Assembly: GCF_014257025.1 (NCBI RefSeq)
Contig: NZ_JACMSF010000040.1
Location: forward strand, 1 to 64,000
DNA length: 64,000 nt
Direction: 5' to 3'
Source: Streptomyces cupreus
Lineage (GTDB): Bacteria > Actinomycetota > Actinomycetes > Streptomycetales > Streptomycetaceae
Both the position numbers and the translations under genes were made by a program. This document shows, in pieces, positions 53,284 through 62,046 of this stretch. Position 1 is the first letter of the stretch. Every line of letters starts with the position of its first letter. A model generated the notes under the pieces. It was not told the origin of the DNA. It worked only from the letters and a program-made list of their open reading frames with translations, and made no database searches.

Positions 53284-53477
53284 GGGAGACCGAGTCGTTC
53301 CAGCTCCTGGAGCACGGGCGGAGGACGCGGCTGGAGTACACCGGTGAGCTGGGCACGGACCTGTGGGCGCTCGGGCAGTGGTGGGGCAACGCGGTAGCCC
53401 CGCGGTGGGAGGCGACCGTCGCGGCCTCGCTGTCAGCGGTCAATCAGGAGGCAGAGCGCCGCGCGGCGCTCAGCTGA
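53283..53477 (+). pseudogene. SRPBCC (polyketide-cyclase/MxaD-like) C-terminal fragment
   Basis: The frame reads TESFQLLEHGRRTRLEYTGE, LGTDLWALGQWWGNAVAPRW and EATVAASLSAVNQEAERRAA. This is the last two strands and the long C-terminal helix of an SRPBCC lipid-binding fold. The first half is missing. Confidence 0.72.
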
Positions 53478-54025
53478 CGAGGTCGCCCGCCCAGGGCGCC
53501 CTCCACGCCGCGGTGGAACGTGGGACAGGCGTAGATCATGTGCCGGAGCCGGTCGACCGGGACTTCGGTCTGGACGGCGACGGCGAGCCCGTAGAGGACC
53601 TCGCCGCCGGACGGGCCTGTGGGGGTGGCACCGACCAGGACGCCCCGCTCGGCGTCCTCGACGAGCTTGATCAGCCCTTCGTTGCCGACCTTGTGCATCC
53701 AGCCGTGTGCCGAGGAGGGCACCCGCGAGGCGCTTGTCCGCAGCCGGTGCCCCTGCTCCCTGGCCGCTTGCTGGGTCAGCCCCGCGGAGCCGACTTCCGG
53801 GGCGGTGAAGGTGATCCGTGGCAGGGGCACGGTGGTCGGCCTGTGGACCGGGCTCTCGCAGAATGTCCCGCACGGCGACCTCGGCCCGGTACATCGCGGC
53901 ATGGGTGAACAGACCGCGCCCGGTGACGTCGCCGACGCCCCACACGCTGTCCGTGGCTCGCATCCGGCCATCCATGTCGAGGACGCGGGCGTCGGGGTCG
54001 AGGCCGACGCTTTCTGATCTGCGGT
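53444..54025 (-). pseudogene. Flavin disulfide oxidoreductase, 5'-truncated and frameshifted
   Basis: Mercuric-reductase/lipoamide-dehydrogenase-type remnant. One frame reads VGLDPDARVLDMDGRMRATD then VWGVGDVTGRGLFTHAAMYR; the next reads PRITFTAPEVGSAGLTQQAA, KVGNEGLIKLVEDAERGVLV and RHMIYACPTFHRGVEGALGG. The break lies near 53830. The FAD-binding half and redox Cys pair are missing. It sits inside the thiol-redox island. Confidence 0.8.
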
Positions 54026-54306
54026 GCCCCGGGGACCGGAGCACCGCGTACCCGGGGCTTGCGGGGATCTCCCGGATGCGGAGCCATCGGAGGTGCGGAC
54101 GACTGCGGTGGATCGGCCGGCGCCGACGCACCCCAGGCCCAGGAGTGAAACGTCACTGGCCCGAGGGTGTATCACGGTCCCCGACCCCGAACGGCTCAAG
54201 GGACACGGCAGGCTGACGTCACCAAACCGTAAGACCCCGCCCGGCTGCCCGCTCGAGCCTCCACAGCTACCTTCGCCACCAGTACCGACAACCCCAGGAG
54301 TCCTCC

Positions 54307-54896
54307 TTGCGCCCCCGCACCCTCCTCCCGGCCACCCTGACCGCCGCTCTCCTCACCGCCACCGGATGCGGCTCAGGCGGAGGCTCCGCCTCCGTCGGCG
54401 ACGCGGGAGCCTCCCCATCGCAGGCGTCATCCCCAGTCCAGCCGTCCCCGACCGGGGACGGCAGCGGCAGCGAGGCGGAGGACACGAGCGTCCCTGAGAC
54501 GCTGAACTTCACCGCCACCACGGTGGACGGCAGACCGTTCGACGCGAAAACCCTCGCGGGCAAGCCCACCGTGCTGTGGTTCTGGGCGCCGTGGTGCCCC
54601 ACGTGCAAGGGCCAGGCCGCCGAGACCGCCAAGGTGGCCGCCGACTACCAGGGCAAGGCGAACGTCGTCGGCGTCGCGGGCCTGGACAAGAACGCCGCCA
54701 TGCGCGACTTCGTCTCCGACACCGGCACCGACTCCTTCCCCACCTGTCCGACGAGAAGGGAGAGGTGTGGAAGAGGTTCGAGATCATCCAGCAGAGCAAC
54801 TACGTGATCCTCGACCGGACCGGAAAGACCGTCTACGAGGGCGTGCTCCCCGGCGGCAAGGGGCTGGCCGAGAAGCTCGCCACGCTCACCGGCTGA
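54307..54896 (+). pseudogene. TlpA-like thioredoxin lipoprotein, frameshifted
   Basis: TTG at 54307 follows AGGAG. A signal ends near Cys21 (TATGC), followed by a Ser/Gly/Pro-rich spacer and a TlpA domain: LNFTATTVDGRPFDAKTLAG, PTVLWFWAPWCPTCKGQAAE with the WCPTC active site. At about 54747 the frame breaks: DSF-P should continue HLSDEKGEVWKRFEIIQQSN, which is in the next frame and ends KLATLTG at 54896. One missing C in a C-run restores 196 residues. It would reduce disulfides outside the membrane, supplied by the CcdA-like gene five bases downstream. Confidence 0.85.
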
Positions 54897-54900
54897 AGCC

Positions 54901-55794
54901 ATGGCCGACCTTCCCCTCGCCCTCGCGCTCGGCGCCGGCATGCTCGCCGCCGTCAACCCGTGCGGCTTCGCCCTGCTCCCCGCCTACCTCTCCCTGCTCG
55001 TCCTCGGCGACGACAGCCCCAGCCGTGCCGTCGCCGTGGGCCGGGCGCTGGCCGCGACCGCCGCGATGACCGCCGGATTCGCCGCCCTCTTCGGTATCTT
55101 CGGCCTCGCCATCCAGCCCATGGCCGGACAGATCCAGCAGCACCTGCCCTGGTTCACCATCGGCTTCGGCCTGCTCATCGTCGCCGCCGGAGTATGGCTG
55201 CTCGTCGGCCGCCAACTGCCCACCCTGACCCCGAAACTCCGCCGCGCCCCCACCCTCACGCGCTCCCTGCCCTCGATGGCGCTGTTCGGCATGGCGTACG
55301 CCACCGCGTCCCTCGGCTGCACCATCGCCCCGTTCCTCGCCATCGTCGTCTCCGCCTTCCGCAGCGGCTCCACCGGCGAGGGCATCGCCCTGTTCGCGGC
55401 CTACGCCGCCGGGATGGGCCTGATCGTCGGCGCGGCCTCTCTGACCGTCGCACTCACCCGCACCACCGCCGTCACCCGTCTGCGCCGCCTCGGTGTGATC
55501 GCCCCGCGCCTCGGAGGCGGACTGCTCCTCCTCGTCGGCGCGTACGTCGCCTACTACGGCTGGTACGAGATCCGCGTCCGGCGCGACCCTGCCACCGAGG
55601 ACCCCGTCATCGACACGGCGGCCACCATCCAGCGTGCCGTCGCCGACGGCGTGGACACCATCGGTCCCACAGCACTGGCCACCCTCTTCGCCGTCCTGCT
55701 GACCGCGGCCCTGGTCATCCGTCGCCGCACGCGCACACGTCGGCCCACCCATACCGACCCCAGTCCTTCCTCGGCACCCAAGCACCCGGCCTGA
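54901..55794 (+). CDS. CcdA/DsbD-family thiol-disulfide electron transporter
   Basis: Polytopic membrane protein of 297 residues that passes electrons from cytoplasmic thioredoxin to exported thiol proteins. Redox Cys lie in MLAAVNPCGFALLPAYLSLL and TASLGCTIAPFLAIVVSAF, the conserved CcdA pair. About seven helices plus a charged C-terminal tail are seen. It starts five bases after the TlpA-like gene and must be co-transcribed; the pair is a standard extracytoplasmic reducing module used in cytochrome maturation or metal-thiol stress. Confidence 0.92.
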   Translation: MADLPLALALGAGMLAAVNPCGFALLPAYLSLLVLGDDSPSRAVAVGRALAATAAMTAGFAALFGIFGLAIQPMAGQIQQHLPWFTIGFGLLIVAAGVWLLVGRQLPTLTPKLRRAPTLTRSLPSMALFGMAYATASLGCTIAPFLAIVVSAFRSGSTGEGIALFAAYAAGMGLIVGAASLTVALTRTTAVTRLRRLGVIAPRLGGGLLLLVGAYVAYYGWYEIRVRRDPATEDPVIDTAATIQRAVADGVDTIGPTALATLFAVLLTAALVIRRRTRTRRPTHTDPSPSSAPKHPA

Positions 55795-55979
55795 GCCGCC
55801 GTGAGCCGGGCGTGGCCCGGCTGAAGCGCAGCGCGCATGGGCGCAGTACGCCGACGCCGCCCGGGGAGTGGAGTTCGCGCCTCCGCCCGTCGTGGCGGCG
55901 ACGCAGGAGAGCACCCCGGTGCTTGGCTGGCCGGGCCGGTCGCACCCCGCGATCGTGCTCGACGGTCAGGAGGGACATC

Positions 55980-57050
55980 ATGGCGGCGCCGCGCGAGCTG
56001 GACGAGGCGAAGGTCGAAGCCTTCATGGAGAAAGCGCTCGGGGACCTCAGCGGGACGATGACCATCGGTCTCTGCCACCTGGGAGACCGGCTGGGCCTGT
56101 TCAAGGACCTCGCGGCCAACGGCCCCGCCGACAGCCAGGAACTCGCGGACCGTCTGGAGCTGAACGAGCGTTACGTACGTGAGTGGCTGCGGGGTATGAC
56201 AGCCACGGGGTATCTGGCGGAACCCGAGCCCGGGCGCTTCACGCTGCCCGCCGAGCACGCCCCCGCCCTGGCCGAGGAATCAGGGCCCATGTTCCTCGGC
56301 GGCGTGTACCAGATGATGCCCGCCGCCCTGGCGCCGTACGAACGACTGATCGAGGCGTTCCGGAGCGGGGGAGGCGTGCGGCAGAGCGACTACCCGGACA
56401 TCCTGTGGGACGGCATGAGCCGTTTCACCGGCAGTTGGTTCGAGAGCGTGATGGTCGACGACTGGCTGAGCACCTTCCCGCACGTCGTCGAGAAGCTGGG
56501 GCGCGGCATCGACGTCGCGGACGTGGGATGCGGCGCGGGCCGCGCCCTGATCGTGCTCGCCGAGAAGTTTCCCCACTCGCGTTTCACGGGGTTCGACAAC
56601 TTCCCGGCCCAGGTGGAACGCGCCCGGGCGAATGCGGAGAAGGCCGGTGTCGCCGACCGCGTGACCTTTGAGACGGTCGATGCCGCCCAGGGGCTTCCCG
56701 GACGCTATGACCTTGTCACCACCTTCGACGTCATCCACGACGCGGCGGACCCGAAGCGGCTGCTTGCCGCCGTCAGGGCCGCGGTCAAGGATGACGGCGA
56801 CTACCTGATGCTCGAGATCAACTGCCAGGACCGCCCCCAGGACAATGTGGGCCCCGTGGCCTCGATGTTCTACGGGTTCAGCTTGTTCTACTGCATGACC
56901 ACGTCCCTCGCGAGCGGCGGAGCCGCTCTCGGCACGTGCGGTATGCCCGAGGCAGTCGTACGCGATCTGTGCGCCGAGGCGGGCTTCAGCGACGTGGCCC
57001 GGTCCACCGCGGACGACCCCTTCAACGTCCTCTACGACATCAAGCCGTAG
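55980..57050 (+). CDS. Two-domain SAM-dependent methyltransferase
   Basis: Methyltransferase of 356 residues, ATG after AGGAGGGACATC. An N-terminal winged-helix/dimerisation domain (LCHLGDRLGLFKDLAANGPA, RLELNERYVREWLRGMTATG) precedes the Rossmann SAM domain: VADVGCGAGRALIVLAEKFP (motif I), FTGFDNFPAQVERARANAEK, and DLVTTFDVIHDAADPKRLLA. The architecture matches a mycobacterial-type methyltransferase group (Rv2258c-like). No obvious substrate or operon partner. Confidence 0.92.
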   Translation: MAAPRELDEAKVEAFMEKALGDLSGTMTIGLCHLGDRLGLFKDLAANGPADSQELADRLELNERYVREWLRGMTATGYLAEPEPGRFTLPAEHAPALAEESGPMFLGGVYQMMPAALAPYERLIEAFRSGGGVRQSDYPDILWDGMSRFTGSWFESVMVDDWLSTFPHVVEKLGRGIDVADVGCGAGRALIVLAEKFPHSRFTGFDNFPAQVERARANAEKAGVADRVTFETVDAAQGLPGRYDLVTTFDVIHDAADPKRLLAAVRAAVKDDGDYLMLEINCQDRPQDNVGPVASMFYGFSLFYCMTTSLASGGAALGTCGMPEAVVRDLCAEAGFSDVARSTADDPFNVLYDIKP

Positions 57051-57104
57051 GCCGGCCCGAAGAGTTGTGGCAGAAGGGGACGCCTCGTCGGGGGTGACCG
57101 CATC

Positions 57105-57214
57105 ACTGTGTCTTGGCGCGGGGATCCCTTCAACGCCAACAAATTTCACCTGGACAACTTCGATGCGCTGGGGCGCGACGAAGCCGAGAAGAGGATGAGG
57201 CATACGGGGATCTG
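57105..57214 (+). pseudogene. Unidentified C-terminal fragment
   Basis: One frame reads VSWRGDPFNANKFHLDNFDA then LGRDEAEKRMRHTGI and a stop. Composition is clearly protein-like, but there is no start and no family was recognised. It lies in the 220-bp gap between the methyltransferase and the minus-strand membrane gene. Confidence 0.4.
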
Positions 57215-57270
57215 ACGTCGAGTGGCTCTTTCGCCGTCGACCATGGCCGGGTGCCACCGCCGGCGCCACG

Positions 57271-57678
57271 CTAGGTTTCGCGCTGATCCGAACGGGTGGT
57301 GGTTTCCTCCTTGCCGCCCCTCACCGCGAGGACGAGCACGGTTCGGGCGGCGCCTGCCAGGAAGCCGAAGGGCAGTGCGAAACCGGTCCAGACTGCGATT
57401 TCGATGGGCAGGAGTGCCAGGGCGAGCGGTCTGGCGCTGCGGCGACTTTGCCAGAGCGCCCGTCCCACGGCCAGTTCTCCCACGCAGACCAGGAGGAAAA
57501 GGCAGAGCAGAGGAATGGTCGTCGTGAGACCGATGTCCTCAAAGGGGCCGTCGCCGTAGGTGGGAAAGCCCAGGAAGGTCCAGACGCTGCCGTGGTCGGC
57601 GAGATACCAGATGGCTACGCGCACGGCAGCCCGAAGCCTAGTCCCGCAAGCCACGCGCAGCATGCGGCCGCTTTCCAC
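57271..57678 (-). CDS. Small membrane protein of unknown function
   Basis: A protein of up to 135 residues with three hydrophobic stretches (IGLTTTIPLLCLFLLVCVGE, LALALLPIEIAVWTGFALPF, FLAGAARTVLVLAVRGG) and a Tyr/Gly/Asp-rich loop after VAIWYLADHGSVWTFLGF. The start is uncertain: ATG at 57678 and downstream GTG/ATG codons are possible, none with a clear ribosome site. No family recognised. Confidence 0.6.
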   Translation of the reverse strand: MESGRMLRVACGTRLRAAVRVAIWYLADHGSVWTFLGFPTYGDGPFEDIGLTTTIPLLCLFLLVCVGELAVGRALWQSRRSARPLALALLPIEIAVWTGFALPFGFLAGAARTVLVLAVRGGKEETTTRSDQRET

Positions 57679-57811
57679 ATGACCGCGTGTTTGCTGATCG
57701 AGCCGACAGTGCGTCCAGGGCCGCCCATACCCGGATCAGATCGGCGGGCACGCAGGTTGGCCACTGCGCGACTTAGGTTCGCCCCTTGGGCGATCGGAGT
57801 TGTTCTGTCGC

Positions 57812-58792
57812 ATGTCCGTCGGGGGTCCCGTGGCCCACCTCCAGGACCCGCCGCGGGACCTGCTCGACGCCGTCGCCGCCACGGTCGCAAGCGCGGTCGG
57901 CGCCACCGCAGTTGTCGTATGGGTGGGCGAGGAGCATCATCTGATCCCGCGGGGGCGGTGGCCGGCCACGACCGTCGAGGCGGGCCCGGCAACCCTCGCC
58001 GGGCTGGGCGGGCCGCGCCGGCTGGTCCGGCCCGTTGTCCACCGCGGCAGCGTGCGCGGCGCGGTCACCGTCCGCGAGCCGGCCGGCGGATCGCTCAGCG
58101 CCACGGAGGCCCGCCTGCTCGCGGACCTGGTCGCGCAGACCGGACTGGTCATCGTGCAGCAGCAACAGGGCCAGGAGATCGAGGCGGCGGCCCGCCGGAT
58201 CGTCACCGCCGAGGACGCGGCCCGACGGCGCATCGAGCGCGACCTCCACGACGGTGCGCAGCAACGCCTGGTCACCCTTGCTCTGGAGCTCGGCGCCCTG
58301 GCCAAGCAGGCGCGGGCCGACGGCGCGGCAATGGCCGATGGCGTCGAACTGGCGCGGACGTACCTGCTGGAGGCCACCGCCGAGCTGCGCGAACTGGCCC
58401 GTGGTCTGCACCCGATGGTCCTGGCCCAGTCGGGTCTGGAGCCCGCGCTCGCGGCGCTCGGGGACCGGTCGGCGATCCCGGTGCGACTGCATGTGGCCGA
58501 CGCCGGTCGCCTGCCGCGTGACCTCGAGGCGACGGCGTACGACGTGGTCAGCGAGGCGCTCACCAACGCCGCACGGCATTCGGGCGCAGGCGTGGTCGTC
58601 GTCGACGTGGCCCCGGTCGAAGGCGGCCTGTGCGTGGAGGTCACCGACGACGGTTGCGGCGGAGCACGCCCAGGGCCGGGAACGGGGCTGCGAGGGCTGG
58701 CGGATCGCCTCGCCGCGCTGGGTGGTGACCTCCGGGTCGACAGCCCCTCGGGCGGGGGCACGAGGGTCAGGGCGGTGCTGCCGTGCGAGTGA
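57812..58792 (+). CDS. NarL-type sensor histidine kinase
   Basis: Cytoplasmic histidine kinase of about 326 residues. An N-terminal GAF-like region (ATVASAVGATAVVVWVGEEH, LLADLVAQTGLVIV) is followed by the HisKA_3 box RRRIERDLHDGAQQRLVTLA, the N box AYDVVSEALTNAARHSGA and the G box GTGLRGLADRLAALGGDLRV. No membrane helix is present, so it senses an internal signal or partner. The response-regulator start lies inside its last codons, so the two are coupled. Start ATG at 57812 (a TTG at 57800 is an alternative). Confidence 0.9.
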   Translation: MSVGGPVAHLQDPPRDLLDAVAATVASAVGATAVVVWVGEEHHLIPRGRWPATTVEAGPATLAGLGGPRRLVRPVVHRGSVRGAVTVREPAGGSLSATEARLLADLVAQTGLVIVQQQQGQEIEAAARRIVTAEDAARRRIERDLHDGAQQRLVTLALELGALAKQARADGAAMADGVELARTYLLEATAELRELARGLHPMVLAQSGLEPALAALGDRSAIPVRLHVADAGRLPRDLEATAYDVVSEALTNAARHSGAGVVVVDVAPVEGGLCVEVTDDGCGGARPGPGTGLRGLADRLAALGGDLRVDSPSGGGTRVRAVLPCE

Positions 58793-59430
58793 TCGTCGCC
58801 GACGACGCGGTCCTCTTCCGCGAGGGCATGGCTCGTATCCTCGCCGAGGAGGGCTTCGACGTGATGGCCCAGGCCCGGAACAGTGCCGAGTTGGTCGGCC
58901 TCGTCTGCCGCTACGCACCGGACGTGGTCATCACCGATCTGCGGATGCCGCCGGGCTTCGCCGACGAGGGCATCGAGGCCGCGGCCGAGATCCGCTCCTT
59001 CGCGCCGCAGGTCGGGCTGATGCTGTTGTCGCAGTACGTCGAGGTGCATCACGCGCTACGGCTCATGGAAGAGTTCGACGGCGCGGTCGGCTACCTGCTC
59101 AAGGACCGGGTGTCCGACCTCGGTGCGTTCGCGGTCGACGTTCGACGCGTCGCCGGTGGCGAGGTCGTGATGGACGCCGAATTCGTGTCCAGGCTGGTCG
59201 GCCGGCGACGGGAACATGACCCGCTGGCCGAACTCACCGACCGCGAGCGGGAGGTGCTGTCGCTGATGGCCCAGGGGCTGACCAACGCCGCATTGTCCGA
59301 GGAACTGGTCCTGAGCCCCAAGACGATCGAGGGCTATGTACGCAGTGTCTTCACCAAGCTCGGCCTGGAGCAGAGCGAGCGCGGCCACCGGCGGGTGCAG
59401 GCGGTGCTGCGGTTCCTGCGTTGGCAGTGA
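58783..59430 (+). CDS. NarL/FixJ-family response regulator
   Basis: Response regulator of 215 residues. Receiver: VIVADDAVLFREGMARILAE, phosphoacceptor Asp in DVVITDLRMPPGF, and conserved Lys in YLLKDRVSD. The LuxR-type helix-turn-helix reads LTDREREVLSLMAQGLTNAA and LSPKTIEGYVRSVFTKLGL. GTG start overlaps the kinase gene by 10 bp. Both motifs are intact, so this pair is functional, unlike the OmpR pair at 20 kb. Confidence 0.93.
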   Translation: MRVIVADDAVLFREGMARILAEEGFDVMAQARNSAELVGLVCRYAPDVVITDLRMPPGFADEGIEAAAEIRSFAPQVGLMLLSQYVEVHHALRLMEEFDGAVGYLLKDRVSDLGAFAVDVRRVAGGEVVMDAEFVSRLVGRRREHDPLAELTDREREVLSLMAQGLTNAALSEELVLSPKTIEGYVRSVFTKLGLEQSERGHRRVQAVLRFLRWQ

Positions 59431-59644
59431 ACCGCGTCCGGACTGCTGTTGGTGCACTGCTGCTTCAGACATCGACTGCTGCGGGGTCGCTTCGAGCGCC
59501 CCAGCGCGACCAGAGCGGATGTGGCCGACGAGCCCCGCGACGGGCAGCACAGCACGCTGCCGGCCAGCAGGAACGGGAAGATCCCCAACTGGTCGAGGGT
59601 GGTGCGGGGAACGACCCCGAGGACAAACCCTTGGGTGTGCGGGA

Positions 59645-59678
59645 GGGGAGCAGCGACCGAAACAGGTCGGTGCTCCCC
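59645..59678. terminator. Hairpin between the response regulator and dps
   Basis: GGGGAGCA...TGCTCCCC and CGACC...GGTCG form a 14-bp stem with one mismatch and a 6-base loop. It lies downstream of both convergent genes and could stop both transcripts. Confidence 0.7.
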
Positions 59679-59699
59679 GTCCATGCACGTGCGGCGTGC

Positions 59700-60275
59700 T
59701 CAGGCGCGGACCAGCGGGGTGTCGACCAGATGCTCGGCCAGGAACCAGGCCTGCGACTCGCCGGTGCGGATGATCTGCGAGACCAGGAGGTCATTCGTGC
59801 CGTCGTCGCCGAGCTCGGCGACGCGGGTGGCCGCGTCGTGGGCCTCGGTCAGGATGGTCTCGTGGGCTTCGAGCAGCCGGGACAGCATGGCCGGCACCTC
59901 CTCGACACCGTCCGGCGGGCGCGGGATCGACGTGAGCTCGGCGACGTGCCGGGAATCGCCCACGGCGACGCCGCCCAGGGTCTGGACGCGCTCGGCGAGG
60001 GTGTCGACGAGCTCCAACTGCTCTCCGGCGTGCTTGTCCAGGAGCAGGTGGAGCTGGTAGAAGGTCGCGCCCCGCATGATCCAGTGGTGCTTCTTGTAGA
60101 GGCCGTAGAGGATCTGGGTGTCCGCCAGTACCTTGTTCACCCGCTGGCAGGAGTACATGCGCGCCTCGTAGGACAGCGCGAGGGGGAACTGCTTGACTGT
60201 GCCGAACTCCTGGATGACCTCGCCCTTCTGATGCAGCCACGGCTGACTGCTCATGGGCCGGGAACCTGTGGTCAT
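59700..60275 (-). CDS. dps: Dps-family ferritin-like DNA-protection protein
   Basis: A 191-residue four-helix ferritin-like protein. Dimer-interface ferroxidase residues appear in LYGLYKKHHWIMRGATFYQL and LLLDKHAGEQLELVDTLAER (His, Asp and Glu in the HWxxxG...HxxxxExxD pattern). The family stores iron and shields DNA from peroxide. The N-terminal ~30 residues (QPWLHQKGEVIQEFGTVKQF) are longer than in minimal Dps and may bind DNA. Transcribed alone, ending at the hairpin. Confidence 0.93.
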   Translation of the reverse strand: MTTGSRPMSSQPWLHQKGEVIQEFGTVKQFPLALSYEARMYSCQRVNKVLADTQILYGLYKKHHWIMRGATFYQLHLLLDKHAGEQLELVDTLAERVQTLGGVAVGDSRHVAELTSIPRPPDGVEEVPAMLSRLLEAHETILTEAHDAATRVAELGDDGTNDLLVSQIIRTGESQAWFLAEHLVDTPLVRA

Positions 60276-60369
60276 GACGTACCTCCCGCGATGCGTGCTG
60301 GATTACGGGGCCGACGCTATGGGCCGCATGGGCATGTGTGTTGTCCCAGAACGCTCGCATCGGTGCCCG

Positions 60370-62046
60370 TCAGTGCACCGACCGGTTCTGCCCCTCGGGT
60401 AAGGCCGGGCCCGACGAGGTGTCGAAGGCGTGGGTCACCTCCGGCGCCGTTCCCGGTGCGAGGAGTTCACGCGCCCGCTCCTCATGGGCGCGGTCGGTCG
60501 CCGTCAGGCGGACGTCGTGCTGGGCCAGGTGTTCCGCCCAGGAGGCGACCAGGTAGGTCTCGATGAAGCGTTCCGGTTCATTGCCGTCCTGGAAGAGGCC
60601 CCAGGTCAGGGCGCCGGTGCGGCGTCTGGAACCCTGGACGTGGCGCATGCGGTCGACGAACTCGGCGCGGTGGTGCGCCGGGACGCGGTGGACGACGCAG
60701 ACGAGGACCGGGCCGTCTGCCTCTCCCGGGTCGAACACCAGGGGAGGAGCGGGCCAGTGCGCGGACGGCGCGGGGTTGATGCGGTCGGCGTCGTGCAGCG
60801 GCCAGCGGCGTACGCTGGCGGCGCTCAGCAGCATCAGGGCCGCCGCGATCAGCAGGCAGGCGCGCTGCCCGAGCCCGTCGGCGACGGCGCCCCACAGCGG
60901 TGCCGCCAGCGCCTGGCCGCCCTGGAAGACCAGAAGGTAGACGGCCAGGCCACGGGCCCTGGCCCAGGCAGGCAGCCGGGTCTGCACGGCCGCGTTGAGC
61001 GTGGACAGCACCCCGATCCAGGCGAGTCCGGCAGCCAGGAGAGCGATCACGGCCGGCCACGGAGTGCGCACCGTGGCCAGCGCCGCGAGGACCCCCGCGA
61101 ACAGCGACGCGCCCGCGGCGAGCGTGGCGTTGGCGCCCAGCAGGCGACGTATGCGGGGGAGTGCGAAGGCCCCGGCCACCGCACCCGCGCCCACGGCCGC
61201 CAGCAGCAGTCCGTAGCCGCCGGAGCCGAGGGCGAGGGTGCGGCTCGCGGTCAGGGGCAGCAGGGCCCACAGCGCGGCGCCGCCCGGGATGAACAGGAGC
61301 GTACGCAGCAGGACTCGGCGTACCCCCGGCGCGTTCCACACATAACGTCGGCCCGCGTGCAGGGCGGCCATCAGCCCTTCGTGCCCCGCGGCCGGGATGG
61401 CCGCACGCGGGCGCCGCCACACCAGGAGGACGGCCGCGGTGCCCAGGTAGGACGCCGCGTTGAAGGCGAAGACCCATCCCGCGCCCGCCGCGGCGACCAC
61501 GGCCCCGCCGAGCGCCGGCCCGACGGCGCGGGCCAGGTTCATGTTCACCGCACCCAGCGCCGCCGCCTGGCCGAGCTGACCGCGCTCCACCAGCTCCGGC
61601 TGGATCGCCTGCCAGGCCGGGCCCATCAGCGCGGTGCCGCAGCCCAGGAGGAAGGTCAGCGCGAGCAGCACCGCCGGTGTCAGGGCCCCCGTGAACGCCA
61701 GCACCGCCAGCGCGCCGGAGGCCGCGACCATGGCGAACTGCGCCACCAGCAGCACCGAGCGCCGGTCGAAGCGGTCGGCGATCACTCCGGAGGGCAGGGC
61801 AAGCAGCACGACCGGAAGGCTGGAGGCGGTCTGTACGAGCGTCACCAGCGCGGCGCTGTCCCCGAGGAGCAGCCACTGGGCGCCGACGGTCTGCATCCAG
61901 CTGCCGACGTTCGACACCAACTGGGCGATCCACAGCGCTCGGAAGACACGCGCAGCGAGCGGTGCCCACGGAGAGTCGGGTGGTTTTGAGGGCATGTCCG
62001 TCCAGACCGGGTGCGGGGCGTCTACTGGACCGGCGGTCTGATCCAC
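60370..62046 (-). CDS. MFS_3-type exporter with C-terminal monooxygenase-like domain
   Basis: A 558-residue transporter. About 12 helices (ARVFRALWIAQLVSNVGSWM to LIAAALMLLSAASVRRW) are followed by a ~115-residue soluble domain (VLVCVVHRVPAHHRAEFVDR, RFIETYLVASWAEHLAQHDV) with an antibiotic-biosynthesis-monooxygenase-like fold, the usual tail of this MFS_3 group. GTG at 62046 follows GAGG and overlaps the DUF1275 stop; ATG at 61995 is an alternative. It is probably the last gene of the 62-64 kb run. Confidence 0.9.
   Translation of the reverse strand: MDQTAGPVDAPHPVWTDMPSKPPDSPWAPLAARVFRALWIAQLVSNVGSWMQTVGAQWLLLGDSAALVTLVQTASSLPVVLLALPSGVIADRFDRRSVLLVAQFAMVAASGALAVLAFTGALTPAVLLALTFLLGCGTALMGPAWQAIQPELVERGQLGQAAALGAVNMNLARAVGPALGGAVVAAAGAGWVFAFNAASYLGTAAVLLVWRRPRAAIPAAGHEGLMAALHAGRRYVWNAPGVRRVLLRTLLFIPGGAALWALLPLTASRTLALGSGGYGLLLAAVGAGAVAGAFALPRIRRLLGANATLAAGASLFAGVLAALATVRTPWPAVIALLAAGLAWIGVLSTLNAAVQTRLPAWARARGLAVYLLVFQGGQALAAPLWGAVADGLGQRACLLIAAALMLLSAASVRRWPLHDADRINPAPSAHWPAPPLVFDPGEADGPVLVCVVHRVPAHHRAEFVDRMRHVQGSRRRTGALTWGLFQDGNEPERFIETYLVASWAEHLAQHDVRLTATDRAHEERARELLAPGTAPEVTHAFDTSSGPALPEGQNRSVH

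Noticed and set aside
59431..59644. Minus-strand membrane-like frame with LGVVPRTTLDQLGIFPFLLA
   Set aside because: No start with a ribosome site and no family match; possibly debris, so not called.
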